From Lepidostoma basale (Eukaryota; Arthropoda; Insecta; Trichoptera; Lepidostomatidae): 64,000 bases of DNA. The DNA lies in the NCBI GenBank assembly GCA_022606425.2, contig JAHDVF020001336.1, forward strand, positions 1,550,001-1,614,000, given 5' to 3'. Positions 1 through 10,740 of this stretch are shown piece by piece. The notes under the pieces are model-generated. The model saw only the letters and a program-made list of their open reading frames with translations. It was not told the DNA's origin and did not search any database. Made by a program: the position numbers and the translations under genes. Positions within the stretch are counted from its first letter, which is position 1. Each line of letters starts with the position of its first letter.

Positions 1-115
1 AGTTTATATCGTTGTCCCGATGATGAAGGTGTAAGCTTTCGAAATATATCGAAAAAAATAAGCTTAAAAGTGGAAAAAAGTGTTTTAATTCATAAAAAAT
101 TCGTCATACAATAAT
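1..115 (+). repeat. Penelope-like terminal repeat, family A, hammerhead-like core (partial)
   Basis: This is the right half of a family A arm, cut by the window edge. It reads CCCGATGATGAAGG, loop, CTTTC, GAAA, then an AT-rich stretch and the family A tail (AATAAGC..AAAGTGGAAAAA..ATTCATAAAAAATTCG). The same tail recurs at 32388-32455, 43761-43810 and 62388-62450. The core at 11-56 is eroded: the stem III palindrome is ATATAT and stem I is mismatched. No coding sequence is present. Confidence 0.6.
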
Positions 116-690
116 AAAGATTTTTTCCATTGTTTACTTAAAAATTATACTTACAATACAAGAGGTTTTAGACTAATTTTCAATTCAATTATTTTCTCAA
201 AATCTGTATTCCAATTACTCCGCAGTTTTGCGGAAGTAATTTTCAAAATTAAATGTTTCTTATGATTTGAATATATAAGCTGACATTCTTATTTTGAATT
301 TTCATTAAATGTTACAACACAAACCACAAAAATTCATTACAGCCAGAGACGCTTGTCGAGGAGTTCTATATTAAATTTTAATCAATTACGTATGAAATTC
401 GATTCGATTTCTAAGCGACTCAATATTGTTTTCTTCTATATTTGCCTTCACTTTGCGTTGTGGATTAACATTTTGATACTTTACTAGTGTTTTCAATTTC
501 AAAAAGTCAACATCAAATGCTTGAACCGCTTTTAATATGAGAGAGTTTTGAAACGCTTCTTTGCCTTAATTTGGGGCATAAAATAGCATATGTCCCATTG
601 TAATAATAATAATTAGGCTAATTTAGATAGCTCCGTTTTCGTGAATAGCTCACCTCAAGGGCGCTTTGACAATGTTTAAGTCATGAGAGC
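116..690. other. No gene seen; AT-rich, short repeat near 605-670
   Basis: No ORF resembles a protein family here. The stretch at about 605-668 (ATTAGGCTAATTTAGATAGCTCC.., TTTTCGTGAATAGCTCACC.., AAGGGCGCTT) recurs at about 54690-54765, so it is a dispersed repeat. The remainder is featureless AT-rich DNA. Confidence 0.4.
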
Positions 691-789
691 TGCATGTGAC
701 ACCAGCAATAAGATAACCAACTTGATGACATCAGGCTCGTATGTTCTCATTCCTGACTTTGTCCCGTAAGCTTATTGTGAAATAGCAAG

Positions 790-1320
790 ACAAACGGACA
801 AATGACAGCATACTTACTGAGGTCAATATGACAAGTATTGAGGCTGCCATTATTCAGAGACAACTGCGCTGGGCTGGTCACGTTATCAGAAGAGACAAGA
901 CTCCCAAGGAAGATTATGTACTCTCAGCTTATGTACTCTAAGGGAACGTTCACACGGTGGTCAAAGGAAACGCTTCAAGGACTCCTTTAAAGGAAACCTA
1001 CAAAAGACTAAATTCGATTGTGATTGCTGGGAAAAGACTGCAGAAGACAGACCTAGGTGGAGAACAACTGTACATAAAAGCACACAAGACTTTGAAGCAC
1101 GACGTAGAGAGATGACGTCGCAGAGAGGAGGATGAGGAGATCGGAGAGACCACTGGGAGACGATGAGGGCTCCACTACAAGCGCCGTCCCCAGATGCCCC
1201 AGAATGTGTGGGTCCAGGATCGGATTCTTCACAACCGTGAAGGACAGTCTTCCTCGGACACGAGGGACAGCCGATGATGATAACTTAAAATGGGTCAATC
1301 CATTGCTCTCTGTGTGACTC
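790..1320 (+). pseudogene. Non-LTR retrotransposon ORF2 C-terminus with degraded zinc-finger end
   Basis: Reading through frameshifts and stops, the + strand encodes a typical LINE C-terminal region. It begins near 829 with MTSIEAAIIQRQLRWAGHVI and continues through a charged stretch (VERxRRREEDEE). It ends with CPRMCGSRIGFF, the remains of the C2H2-like finger that closes some non-LTR ORF2 proteins. Stops and frame changes show it is dead. The antisense ORF at 1053-1409 is a shadow. Confidence 0.6.
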
Positions 1321-1324
1321 TCAG

Positions 1325-1935
1325 TGTGAACGTGTAAGATTTTCAATTTATCTATACCATTTTTCGCAATTGAACATTTGTATTTCTTTACTAAACTCTT
1401 AGTTTGCAAACTACAGTAAAAATCAGTACGAAAGAAACTTATTACTTTTATTTTATTTCAATATTTCTCATAAAATGGAAACTTACTTTAAATGAGAAAG
1501 GATATTCCACTGAAATGCGAAGATGGAATTCAGTTATTCAAAACTCTGCAGAACTTTTCTATAAAACAGAACTAAAATGAATCTTCATTCATCTTACGTT
1601 GGTGAAGTCCAAAATATGTATGAAAAGACTCAATTTTGAAATTGCGAGTATACTATGATACTTTGAATGTTTATATTCTTCGTCTTTTATAGTTCCTCTG
1701 CAATAGGAGGTTTAACATCATAGCTATTTTTACTTTGGATGCAGCAGCTCTAGACAAGGATTTACAACTATAACTGAACTATTGTCGAATGTTTTTAAAT
1801 CACAATTTTTTTCTCCCGTCAACACGTTTTCCTTAGATTTCACTTGGATGAATATTGGATTAATGTTTTAATATTTCTACAACAATTTTTTACAACATTT
1901 AAATACATTTAAAAAAATTACAATTAATACTTTTT
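1325..1935. other. No gene seen; AT-rich
   Basis: AT-rich sequence without a recognisable ORF, RNA gene or terminal repeat. Confidence 0.35.
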
Positions 1936-1939
1936 CTTT

Positions 1940-2130
1940 CGGTTCCGTGTCCGGTCCCCCCAACGTTGGCTATCACTGCAGCAAAGGCATCTCTTTCCTG
2001 CGCCACTTAGAACAGGTTCTGTTTTCTTGTTATTCCTGTCCACTCTTTGATGTTCCGCAGCCAAGACAGCTGCCTTCTACCAATACCCCGACGTCCCTCC
2101 ACTTTACCCATTAATATCAGTCGAAGGAGG
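1940..2130 (-). pseudogene. LINE C-terminal fragment (same family as 19560-19985)
   Basis: The minus strand matches the C-terminal end of the LINE copy at 19560-19985. Shared blocks are GTCCCCCCAACGTTGGC, CACTGCAGCA and CCCGACGTCCCTCCAC. On the minus strand this is the KVEGRRGVGRRQLSWLRNI region. The fragment is short, 5' truncated and not translatable as a unit. Confidence 0.6.
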
Positions 2131-2164
2131 TGGCGATTAATACTAAATAACATTTTTTTAGATA

Positions 2165-2595
2165 TTTTTATCTAACTAACTAAATATCAAGCAGTCTCCT
2201 AGAAGGGAAAGGCAGAAAGAATGAACCGCCACACTGTTATTTCCTGACGTACTTCTCTCGATTCCTTAACGTATATACATCGTGTCTTGAACGCACGTCG
2301 ATTTTTCCCTCCCTCGCGAAGCCGATATTGAATGTTTGGTTTATTTGATCGTGACACGTTTTTTTCAGTTTTCCTCTATTTCTAGTTCCGTTTACATCGT
2401 TCACAAATACTTTCTTCACAATTCATTTTTTCCATGTGTCCAAACTTGCATCCTTTCATTATTTTGTTAATAACACTTTCATTCGCACTGTATTCACTTC
2501 TTATATTTTCATTCGACACTATCATACACAGGTTTTCTACACATTCATCTAGGAGATCTTATTTCTACTTTCATCTTTTTTTTCCAGTTTCGTAT
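2165..2595 (-). mobile_element. 5'-truncated RTE-like LINE copy with TTAG-type tail
   Basis: On the minus strand this is the 3' end of the most abundant LINE in the window. It holds decayed versions of SECGANxxVMNKIMKGSLRWFGHMER, VKKVFVNDVNGTRNRGRPRKTWHDQIN and the final RSILSAYP region, followed by a TAGTTAGTTAGA tail. Only about 140 codons remain, with several frameshifts. It abuts a hAT-like end near 2600. Confidence 0.7.
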
Positions 2596-2599
2596 AAAG

Positions 2600-2712
2600 C
2601 AGGGGTCTCCAAACTTTCCGGCCTTAGGGCCATACTGATTACTTCAGTAAGCTCTAAGGGCCAAACCCGTTTTAATTGTTCCTGTCATTATCTATAATCA
2701 TTTCGTGCTCAG
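2600..2712 (+). mobile_element. hAT-like terminal fragment
   Basis: CAGGGGTCTCCAAACTTTCCGGCC is a typical hAT-superfamily end, beginning CAGNGGT and followed by the purine/pyrimidine blocks common in such ends. The opposite terminus and an 8-bp duplication were not found, so this is a solo fragment. Confidence 0.45.
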
Positions 2713-2789
2713 ATCGAGAAGGTATGTGACGTTTCGTTAAAGATGCTGGGTTTTGTTCTTCGAACTGTTAGGGTTTTCAGAGACACCTC

Positions 2790-3190
2790 AGAAGCAGGCT
2801 CGAGGAAGGTGCCGTGATATGGAGTCCTCATGAGGCTCAGTATTCTCTCATGTTGGAGAGGGTTCAAAATAAATTCTTGAGATCCCTCAACATGAGAGAG
2901 TACGGGATATATCCTTGGCATTTATCTTGGGTATGCTGGGGTATAACTCCATCGAACTGAGGAAGGAAGGATTAATGTCAACGCATTTTTTCAAAATGAT
3001 TCGGGGCTCTATTGAGAACCCCTATGTTCTGGAGCAAATAGGTATTTTTGTTCCTGATAATTATCTGCGACAGCGCCGTCATCAATTGTTCTTTGCTCCG
3101 TCACGCAGAACCAACCTGCCTTTGGTAATGCGAGTAGGAATAGCAATTCGGACGTTGAATCTAATCATCTCGGAATATTCATAAAAAATA
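2790..3190 (+). pseudogene. Jockey-like LINE ORF2 C-terminal fragment
   Basis: The + strand matches the dispersed C-terminal domain seen more completely at 61150-61600. Landmarks are VIWSPHEAQYSLMLERVQ, a YGIYPW-type block and the stretch from about 2950 with FFKMIRGSIENPYVLEQIGI, VPDNYLRQRRHQLFF and RTNLPLVMRVGIAIRTLN. It has a frameshift in the middle and ends at TAA about 3184. Clade assignment (jockey-like) is inferred from the C-terminal pattern only. Confidence 0.65.
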
Positions 3191-3745
3191 TATCACTATC
3201 ACATCTTTTTATCCAACTGATCACAAAAACAATAACAACAATTAGCCATTAGCTGTCACGGGTCTGATTGATGACACTGTTCATTAGCTGTCACGGGCCG
3301 GATTGATTTGGAGTTATAAAGCATTCAAAAATATTTTTCAATACTCAAAATGTTAACACTTAAATTACTAGAGTAAACATATAAACTGGGGTTGCTTGCA
3401 AAGTCCTACACTTCGAAATTCGTCGCAGGGGTAATATCGTGTGAATTTTGTTAGGGGTTATTTACTGACTTTTTCATTAGCAAAGAAAAATTCCGTTTCT
3501 AAAATAATTTGAAAAGATAATAACTGAGCGGGAAAAGCGCTGTTGTACGGCATCTGGTTTATATTGGACGTCCAAAGCCCGGCAAAATGAAATATAAATC
3601 GACAATAACTTCACCTAAACCCGGTCTGGATTTTGGATTCTTCTAGACGGAAATGAAAGAAAGCAAATTATACATCTCTCTGTGTTCTCCGTGTTTAAAG
3701 CAAAGAAAAAATAATTCACTTCTCACTTTATTTTTCACATTATTA
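3191..3745. other. No gene seen; short direct repeat at 3245-3305
   Basis: The sequence ATTAGCTGTCACGGG followed by CNGGATTGAT or CTGATTGAT occurs twice, about 43 bp apart. Otherwise nothing recognisable; the ORF at 3643-4008 on the minus strand is antisense to LINE and SINE sequence. Confidence 0.35.
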
Positions 3746-3774
3746 TTTTTCACTTGATTCACTTTATTATTTTT

Positions 3775-4255
3775 CTCGCCATGGACCGAGTGGCAAAATT
3801 GAAATGGCAATAGGCTGGACACTTGGCTAGACAGGGTGGCAACCGATGGGCACCCAGGATACTCAGTTGGAGACCATTGGCAAATAGGCGAAGTGTCGGA
3901 AGGCCACCGATGAGATGGACCGATGATATTGTCAAAATCAAAGTCAAAATCGGGTGGTGGTCTAGGGGATAGAACGCTTGGCTCCTGATCCAGGGGACAT
4001 GGGTTCAAGCCTGGACACGACCAGATTCCTTCTTCATAATAATGAGCTATTTTCTGCTCACATTGAAGATTGTTAGATAAATTCTAATATCATTGATGTA
4101 AATCCTTGATGTTAGTCTTTTTTTTTTTTAAAAAAGGGTTGGAAAATCTTGGATACAAAGGGGGCAGGATATAGACGAGTGGAGGAAATTGGAAGACTAT
4201 ATCCAGCAGTGGAGGGAAGAAGGCTAGCAAAGAAGAAGAAGAAGAAGATTATTTT
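3775..4255 (+). pseudogene. BovB/RTE-type LINE 3' tail, split by a SINE
   Basis: The + strand encodes the end of a BovB-type ORF2 (RWAPRILSWRPLANRRSVGRPP, RWTDDI), then after the inserted SINE GKSWIQRGQDIDEWRKLEDY and QQWREEG. It ends in an AAGAAGAAGAAG tail. The second copy at 63740-63910 is uninterrupted, which shows exactly where the SINE entered. Confidence 0.7.
3932..4137 (+). mobile_element. tRNA-derived SINE, family S2, inserted in LINE tail
   Basis: An internal pol III promoter is visible: a box-A-like TGGTCTAGGGGATAG near 3957 and a box-B GGTTCAAGCC near 4002. A non-tRNA body follows and ends in poly-T/poly-A. The copy at 19200-19350 shares the body (CACGACCAGATTCCTTCTTC). It interrupts the LINE between GATATTGT and TGGAAAATC. 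Confidence 0.7.
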
Positions 4256-4274
4256 TCTCTCTAAAGATCATAAT

Positions 4275-4740
4275 ATAAACTAACTAACTAACTTACCATC
4301 ACGCCGTCCTTCCAAAAGAATAGACAGAAAAAATGGACTACCACACTTTTCTTTCCTAACACATTTCTCTCGTATCCTCAACATTCATATATCGTGTCAC
4401 GCACGCGCGTCGATTTCTCTGACTCCTCACGTGGCCGACATTTAATATTTGATTTATTTGATCGTGCCACTTTTCCTCGGTATTCCTCGGTATTCCTAGT
4501 TCCATTTACATCGTTAACATATACTTATTTTACCATTATTTCTTCATTCATTCTTTCCATGTGTCCAAACCATCTTAATGATCCTTTCATTATTTTGTTC
4601 ATAACATCATCACTCGCACGGCATTCACTTCTTATGTTTTTATTCGACACTCTATCATAAACAGATACACATTCGTCTAAGAGATCTCATTTATACTGCA
4701 TTTATTCTACTTTTATCCTTATTTTGCCAGTTCCATGATT
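4275..4740 (-). mobile_element. 5'-truncated RTE-like LINE copy with TTAG tail
   Basis: Minus-strand 3' end with (TTAG)n tail at 4278-4293. The C-terminal protein region is readable with frameshifts (FGHMERMNEE, a GRPRKTWHDQ equivalent, then the terminal AYP block). It is truncated inside the MNAVEMRSLRRMC region. Confidence 0.75.
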
Positions 4741-5080
4741 CTCGCATGAAACTGGCAAATTGATCATAATTAAATAGGCCAAAACCCGAATGTCATAAAG
4801 AAGGAGTAATTTTCTTATATTTTTAGTGCGCCGTTTTGTACAATCAACTACTCCAAGGGCGCACTATAAAATGACTGACCGAACAGTGCGGTATTTAAAA
4901 GTTTCTTAAATTTAACGTCACTTTCCTCATAATTTATACTAACATGGAGGTTATTCCACGCCATCGGGCCCGCAACGCTGAAACCACGATCGTAAAAACT
5001 TGCTTTTTTGGCTCTGACAGGAATTGTTAGGTTGTTTGCACTTGTTTCTACTGATCGGAGTTAACGTTGCCTTTCCTATA
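4741..5080. other. No gene seen
   Basis: No recognisable feature beyond a short stretch, GTGCGCCGTTTTGTACAATC, resembling the repeat at 605-668. It ends at the mariner target site. Confidence 0.35.
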
Positions 5081-5082
5081 TA

Positions 5083-6402
5083 CGAGGTCTGTTCAAAAAG
5101 TATCGCGAATTTTGAATTTCCGCTGGCTACGTATATTTGATTTTTGATTTTTTTGTAGCGTTATGTTGGTACTCATGTCCCTTACTTATGCTGACAAGGT
5201 CGGCCATTTTGAATGTTTAGTTAATTTTTGACAGCTGTTTTGCTTGATGTGTTTTGGCTCGTCTTCGATTTTTGCCTATTCCAAAAAAATGGATCAAAGA
5301 ATCTGTATCAAATTTTGTGTGAAAAACAATATAAAGTGCGCGGACGCATTTCGAATGTTGACTGTGGCATATGGTGAAGCTACCTTGGACCAAAGCAACG
5401 TTTATCGGTGGTACAAAATGTTCTCAGAGGGCCGATAAGATATGAACGACGAAGAGCGTGCCGGACGCCCGAGCACGTCAACAACAGACGAAAACATTGA
5501 TAAAGTGAAGAAAATAGTATTAGCCAATCGTCGAATCACCGTTAGAGAAGTTGCTGAGGACCTAAACATATCGATTGGCTCGTGCCATTCGATTTTAACC
5601 AATGATTTGGGTATGAGTCGGGTCGCCGCGAAATTCGTGCCAAAATTGCTCAATTTCGACCAAAACAGCATCGCGTTAACATTGCTCAGGAGATGTTGGA
5701 CTCGGTCCGTGACGACCCAAATGTGCTCCAAAGGGTCATAACTGGTGACGAATCATGGGTTTATGGTTATGACGTGGAAACCAAAGCTCAATCATCCCAA
5801 TGGAAGCTGCCGCATGAGCCAAGACCAAAAAAAGCGCGCCAAGTTCGGTCGAACGTGAAGGTTTTGCTCACAGTTTTCTTCGATTGCATGGGCGTGGTGC
5901 ATCATGAGTTCTTGCCACAGGGTAGTACGGTCAATAAGGAATATTACCTGCAAGTTATGCGCAATTTGCGCGAAGCGATCCGCCAGAAATGCCCGGATTT
6001 GTGGAAGAACAAAAACTGGCTTTTGCACCATGATAACGCCCCTGCTCACACATCGTTGCTTGTGCGCGAATATTTGGCCAAAAACAACACAGTAATGGTG
6101 CCGCAGCCACCGTATTCCCCAGACCTGGCCCCTGTGACTTTTTCCTGTTTCCAAAACTGAAGAGGCCCATGAAAGGACGACGCTACGCCACGATTGAGGA
6201 GATAAAGACGGCATCGAAGGAGGAGATGAACAAGATCACAAAAAATGATTTTTTTAAGTGCTTCGAGGATTGGAAAAAACGTTGGCATAAATGTATTATA
6301 TCCGAGGGGAATTATTTTGAAGGGGACAAAATAGATATTCATGAATAAATAAATACTTTTTGAAAAAATATAAAATTCGCGATACTTTTTGAACAGACCT
6401 CG
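5083..6402 (+). mobile_element. Full-length but dead mariner (DD34D) transposon
   Basis: The 1320-bp element is bounded by near-perfect ~31-bp inverted repeats beginning CGAGGTCTGTTCAAAAAGTA and flanked on both sides by TA, the mariner target duplication. Its length matches autonomous mariners. The transposase frame (5289-6348) carries one stop and two single-base deletions, so the copy cannot produce its own enzyme. Confidence 0.93.
5289..6348 (+). pseudogene. Mariner transposase, disrupted
   Basis: A cut-and-paste transposase of the IS630/Tc1/mariner superfamily that would act on its own TIRs in the nucleus. The N-terminal helix-turn-helix region (MDQRICIKFCVKNNIKCADA) runs into an in-frame TAA at 5436-5438. 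Translation resumes with ERAGRPSTST. One base is missing near 5664, after NFDQ, and another near 6132, after SPDLAP. All three catalytic aspartates are physically present: GDESWVYGYD, HHDNAPAH, and CDFF beyond the second deletion. There are 34 residues between the second and third, so DD34D. The C-terminus ends with an ISEGNYFEG block and TAA. Confidence 0.9.
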
Positions 6403-6877
6403 TATATCCCTGGCGCTCTCTGGTGTCGAGCCTTTGACACTGTCAAACACAATTTGTATAATACTAATCTAACCGTTTAGTAAAGGTCTTGCCTATACCG
6501 GACCTGTAAGCCGAATATGCTTCTACACAGGATAGTTCGTTTACAAAGTAATAAGATTTCGTCCACAAATTCGAAAGCTTTATTCGAATTAGCGTTATAA
6601 TTGCAAACGGTTAGACAAAATTGGGAAAACAGTAATGTAAAGAGATCGTTTGTGATTAGTCGTACTTGAAAATCGGGTGTTATCTTAATTTTCCTTTTAA
6701 ACAAATAGAAATTCGTATTAAGGAATCCATTATATGGAGAGAGGAAAGCAAGTTGACAGTTTTTGAGAGGAAGATTCTAAGAAAAAAATTTGGGCCCACG
6801 CTGGAGGATGGAATTTACAAATCATATCAAATCAAATCGGTTTATTTTCTCAAAAGATATTAAAAACAAAAATTATA
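6403..6877. other. No gene seen; LINE-tail scrap at 6815-6855
   Basis: Mostly unassigned. ATCATATCAAATCAAATCGG near 6820 looks like the reverse complement of the (TGATT)n tail of the jockey-like LINE. The remainder is unrecognised. Confidence 0.35.
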
Positions 6878-7382
6878 CGATGGTCATCCGAAAAGTAGTA
6901 CCCCTTTGAGAATATATAAAAATCTAGTATATATAAACAAATATGAACGTTTTATTTGTAAAGAACATACCTTAAACTACTTCTCTACATAGTCATATAG
7001 AAAATTAAAGCATTTGTCGTAAAGTGTGGCGAGTTTTTGTATCCCAGTGTCATATTCCTCCGCAGCCAGTTTGAGATACGAAGTCATAGCTGCTTCAGTT
7101 CTTTAAAACTTTAAAATTTCTTTCCTGCCAAAAAGTCCTTGAGTTTTGTAAACATACGAGTATGGTAATCTGAAGGAGCCAAGTCTGGACTATAAGGTGG
7201 ATGAACTCAGCAGTTTGTTACACAACACACTCACAGAAACAACACAGTCAATACCAGCGAGATATAACGTTGCACACAGACACCTGAAATACAACTGAAC
7301 GTGTTAGTACTTGTCAGGCGGCTACTCTATTCGCCAGCGCTCCGCACGATGTAAACAGGTACTACTTTACGGATGATCTTCG
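6878..7382 (-). mobile_element. Internally deleted mariner with transposase C-terminus
   Basis: Inverted ends, CGATGGTCATCCGAAAAGTA and, reverse-complemented from the right, CGAAGATCATCCGTAAAGTA, are flanked by TA. Only 505 bp long. On the minus strand the surviving coding part reads VHPPYSPDLAPSDYHTRMF, then a KDFLAGKK-like part, and ends LYDKCFNFLYDYVEK followed by a stop. This is the standard end of a mariner transposase. The third catalytic Asp (PSD) is retained; the first two and the DNA-binding domain are gone. Confidence 0.85.
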
Positions 7383-7411
7383 TAGTTTAAGAAGTCTATT
7401 GAAAACAGGTA

Positions 7412-7688
7412 AAATATAATATATCGTCGGTTCAAAGGTTAAACTCATTAAGTGACATTTTGATCAAAAATTAGATTTTTGCATTTTCTGTATCAGATTT
7501 GTAAATTCTCCGTCAGGAAATAATCATTAAGTGTTTTTATTAAAGAATAACTGTTATTCTTTAATAAATACACTTGGTGATTATTTTCTGACGTAGAATT
7601 CACAAGTCTGATACAGAAAATGCAAAAATATATTTTTTTACCAAAATGTCACTTAATGAGTTTTACCTTTGAACCGACGATATAATAC
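7412..7688. mobile_element. Long-TIR foldback element (MITE)
   Basis: Almost the whole 277 bp is one imperfect palindrome. The arms start TATCGTCGGTTCAAAGG and end with its complement, with the centre near 7545-7555 (AAAGAATAACTGTTATTCTTT). Arms are about 130 bp and flanked by TA/AT-rich DNA. There is no ORF, so this fits a non-autonomous foldback DNA element. Confidence 0.75.
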
Positions 7689-7774
7689 CAGAAACGCATG
7701 AGAGATGTTTCGACTTTAGGAATACTAGATACTTTCTAAAGTCAAGAGTATCTATCTTCTGAACGTTCATTCGC

Positions 7775-8110
7775 TTATATTATAGACGTCGATCTCCGAA
7801 GCGATTAAGTTTACTAGTTTGATTGCTCTCCCCACCGGCATCACTAGAGGCAGGTTGGTTCTGCATGTTGGGAGATAACGCTGTCGAAGATAAACATCCA
7901 GAACATAAAGATAACTTCCAAGATGGCGGAATTCTTAAAGAATCCCCTGATAAGTCTGTACTTACTTTGACTATGGACGAATCATAGGGGGTAGTACAAT
8001 CCTGTAAAATCCCACCCCGAAGTAAATTGCATATGTCCTGTCCTCCCCTTGTCAGTCTAGTGAACAGTGTATTTGATCCAAAATCGAAGCCAATATATTG
8101 GATATCTACG
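7775..8110 (-). mobile_element. Jockey-like LINE scrap joined to half of a MITE
   Basis: At 7775-7880 the minus strand reads CRTNLPLVMPVGRAIKLVN..ASEIDV, the C-terminal landmark of the jockey-like LINE. At about 7955-8060 the sequence matches the right arm of the inverted-repeat element at 21225-21600 (TTTGACTATNNACGA.., AATCCCACCCCGAAGT, TGTCCTG). Confidence 0.5.
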
Positions 8111-8299
8111 AGTATGAAAAATCGCAGAAAAAGCAAGCGTAACACAATACAAAAATTTATAATGAAATTGGCAAAGTAAAATTAAAATATTCGTAGAAAA
8201 TAAATAACTTAAGTTTTTAAGTTAAATTTTAGGGCACAGTTTTTTTTTTGGTTGTTAACGAGTACAAACTTTATTTTGTTCATACACGTTTTTAGTTTC

Positions 8300-8629
8300 T
8301 CTTTAAAGAAACATTTTATTTCTTTGAGGAAGAAGTTGTGCTGCACCCTTCTTTATTTCGTCCTCCCACCTCAGCCATGGTCTTCTTACTTTTCTCTATG
8401 GTGTCTAGTCATAATGCGTTTGGAGACCCGTGAATTCGGCATCCTCTGCACATGTCCAGCCCATTTCAACATTTGTGCGTGGAGATGTTGGGCGCCTGGT
8501 ACATGGAATACAGCTCATCTTTGAGATTTCTTCGGGCTATGTGCAAAAAATACTTACATACTCTTTTAGAGCACATCCGTGAGAGTCTTGTCTTGATACC
8601 CATTTGGGTACCTATTTGGGTACCCAGTG
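8300..8629 (-). pseudogene. BovB/RTE-type LINE C-terminal fragment
   Basis: The minus strand contains a heavily mutated GWTCAEDAEFTG..RHYD..KVRRPWLRWEDE-type C-terminus, the W-GHV-R and GRPPxRWxD region of a LINE ORF2. It is not translatable as a unit. It abuts the perfect hairpin at 8630. Confidence 0.45.
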
Positions 8630-8771
8630 GTTGGATCTTGGCTTTCAGGAGTTTTGTTTTTTGGTTTTGGATATTAAATTACGGGTACATTTACATTGAT
8701 TTCAATATAAATGTACCCGTAATTTAATATCCAAAACCAAAAAACAAAACTCCTGAAAGCCAAGATCCAAC
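8630..8771. repeat. Perfect 64-bp inverted repeat (hairpin)
   Basis: The arms 8630-8693 and 8708-8771 are exact reverse complements over 64 bp, with a 14-nt loop. The arms include GGATCTTGGCTTTCAGGAG and GATATTAAATTACGGGTACA. No other copy was seen in the window. The absence of any mismatch implies very recent origin or an assembly or amplification fold-back artefact. Confidence 0.9.
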
Positions 8772-10005
8772 ACAAAATATTATTTATTTATTTATTATTA
8801 TTTATTTATTTATTAATTATTAATTAATTATACAGCGATATCAATAACATATATATAAAAGAAACATATAGAATAATTAAAATAAGGCTAATTACATGCT
8901 ACCACAAATATAAAATAATAGTTAACAATCAACAAATGACAGTGAGAAACAAGATTGAAGTTAAACTAAGACAAAATAAGGTATACATAATATTTAAGAG
9001 TTAAAATACTTATAGTACTGGAAATAAAAAATAAAATTAAGATAAAATAAAATAAAAAGTAATATACGAGTATTATAATATCACGTTACATCGTGGTCAC
9101 ATCCGCGCCGAAATGTTGCTCCGATCACTTTTCTAAAATTTCGCTAAAATTATATTATAGAAATAACAAATTTCGTGAATAATATTAAATAGTCTTCCAT
9201 TCGCAATAAATATCTACCTAATAAATATATGAATGCCTTTAATCCAGACAATTCACCTACTTTTCTATGGTTTATGCCTTTTTTATTGCTGAGCTCGAGA
9301 TTCATAGAGGACATACATATCTGTTCATTTCCACGGATAAAGGATACGAAGGAAACTTTCACAAAGAGAACGTGAAATTTAAAATTAACATATATCTAAT
9401 AAAACAAATGCAATAAAATGATAAATATGCTTTGCGCATAAATATTATCTACATAATCTCAATGTAACAATAAATAATAATTGTTTATTCAACCTTACAT
9501 AATTTTTGATTTTTAAAAACTGTTTGCGAAATTAATATCAATGCCGTCTCGAAATCATTGTTTACCAGGCAGTAATGCTGAATTAAATGTGGGGCCGATC
9601 TGATCTCACAGCTGTCAAATGTCAATAAATTGTAAAAAATATCGCGACTTAACGAAACAATTGATAAACATAAACATTTTTAACAATGATATTTGATTCA
9701 TATTGTTGATACATTACAAATAGGGAAGATTCTACATCACATTCTTTGAAAATGTTTTGAAGAATTTTCAGTGTAGAGAGGTTAGGCTGCCAAATTGATT
9801 GCACTGCAGAAATACAAATGAAATTATATTAAAATGTTTATAATATTATACAGGTATAACTAGTGATAATACAATCGTAGTCGTATTTTACAGTAATTTC
9901 ATATATATAATCGAAATAAAATGAGATCATGGCACGAGACAAATAGTAACTTAACAGATTCCAATACTGATATGGTTAAATTAGGAAAAAAAAAAAACAA
10001 ATAGG
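8772..10005. other. Low-complexity ATTT/ATTA tract, then AT-rich DNA without a gene
   Basis: 8776-8832 is an (ATTT)n/(ATTA)n microsatellite. The rest, to about 10005, is AT-rich with no convincing ORF, TIR or RNA gene. Confidence 0.5.
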
Positions 10006-10007
10006 AA

Positions 10008-10740
10008 ACAGAATATGGTGATCGAGGTGTCATTGGTTGGGTTAAGCGCACGTTTTATGTAATACAACATTCCCCATTCCACCTTTCTTACGACCACCAT
10101 GTGTGACAAATTTTTGGAAGTTGTAACTAACTAACTAACTAACTAACTAACCATCACGCCGTCTCCCCGAAGGGGTAGGCAGAAAGAATGGACTGCCACA
10201 CCTTTCTTTCCTGACATATTTCTCTCGCTTCCTCAACATTCATACATCGTGTCATGCACGCGCGTCGATTTCTCTGACTCCTCACATGGCCGACATTCAA
10301 TATTTGATTTCTTTGATCGTGCCACGTTTTCCTTGGTCTTCCTCTATTTCTGGTACCATTTACATCATTAACATATAATTTTTTTACCATTCTTTCTTCA
10401 TTCATTCTTTCCATATGTCCAAACCATCTTAATGATCCATTCATTATTTTGTTCATGACACCGTCATTCGCACCGCATTCACTTCTTATATTTTCATTCG
10501 ACACTCTATCATAAACAGAATATCCACACATTCGTCTAAGAGATCTCATTTCTACTGCATTTATTCTACTTTCATCCTTCCTTTGCCAGTTGTATATATG
10601 TTAATCTGTAACACCAAACTTCACATGTTAGTTTCAATCTACACACTAGCGCCATCTATGAAGATTGGATTTTTAAGCATAGATCTCCGTGTTACAAAAA
10701 GGTCTATGGTGCTTACGGCCTGGTAAATACTTTCAAGACG
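10008..10740 (-). repeat. Dispersed repeat R (minus copy) split by a LINE insertion
   Basis: 10008-10117 and 10590-10740 together form a reverse-oriented copy of repeat R. Landmarks are GGAAACAGAATATGGTGATC, GGTTGGGTTAAGCGC, TTCTTACGACCACCATG and CTAGCGCCATCTATGAAG. Other copies are at 12455-12704, 24575-24850, 43815-43985 and 52695-52945. A TTAG-tailed LINE sits at 10118-10589 with GTTGTA on both sides, the probable short target duplication. The origin of R is not evident. Confidence 0.65.
10118..10589 (-). mobile_element. RTE-like LINE 3' copy with (TTAG)n tail
   Basis: The minus-strand C-terminal ORF is open for 131 codons: MRSLRRMCGYSVYDRVSNEN, then ECGANDGVMNKIMNGSLRW, FGHMERMNEERMVKKLYVND, GRPRKTWHDQ and SILSAYPFGETA-stop. 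It is followed by a 28-bp TTAG-repeat tail. It is 5' truncated at the WQ(R)KDES region. Confidence 0.85.

Noticed and set aside
7412..7688. Hammerhead-like repeat
   Set aside because: It is a long palindrome but lacks the CUGANGA, GAAA and palindromic stem III pattern, so it is treated as a foldback MITE.
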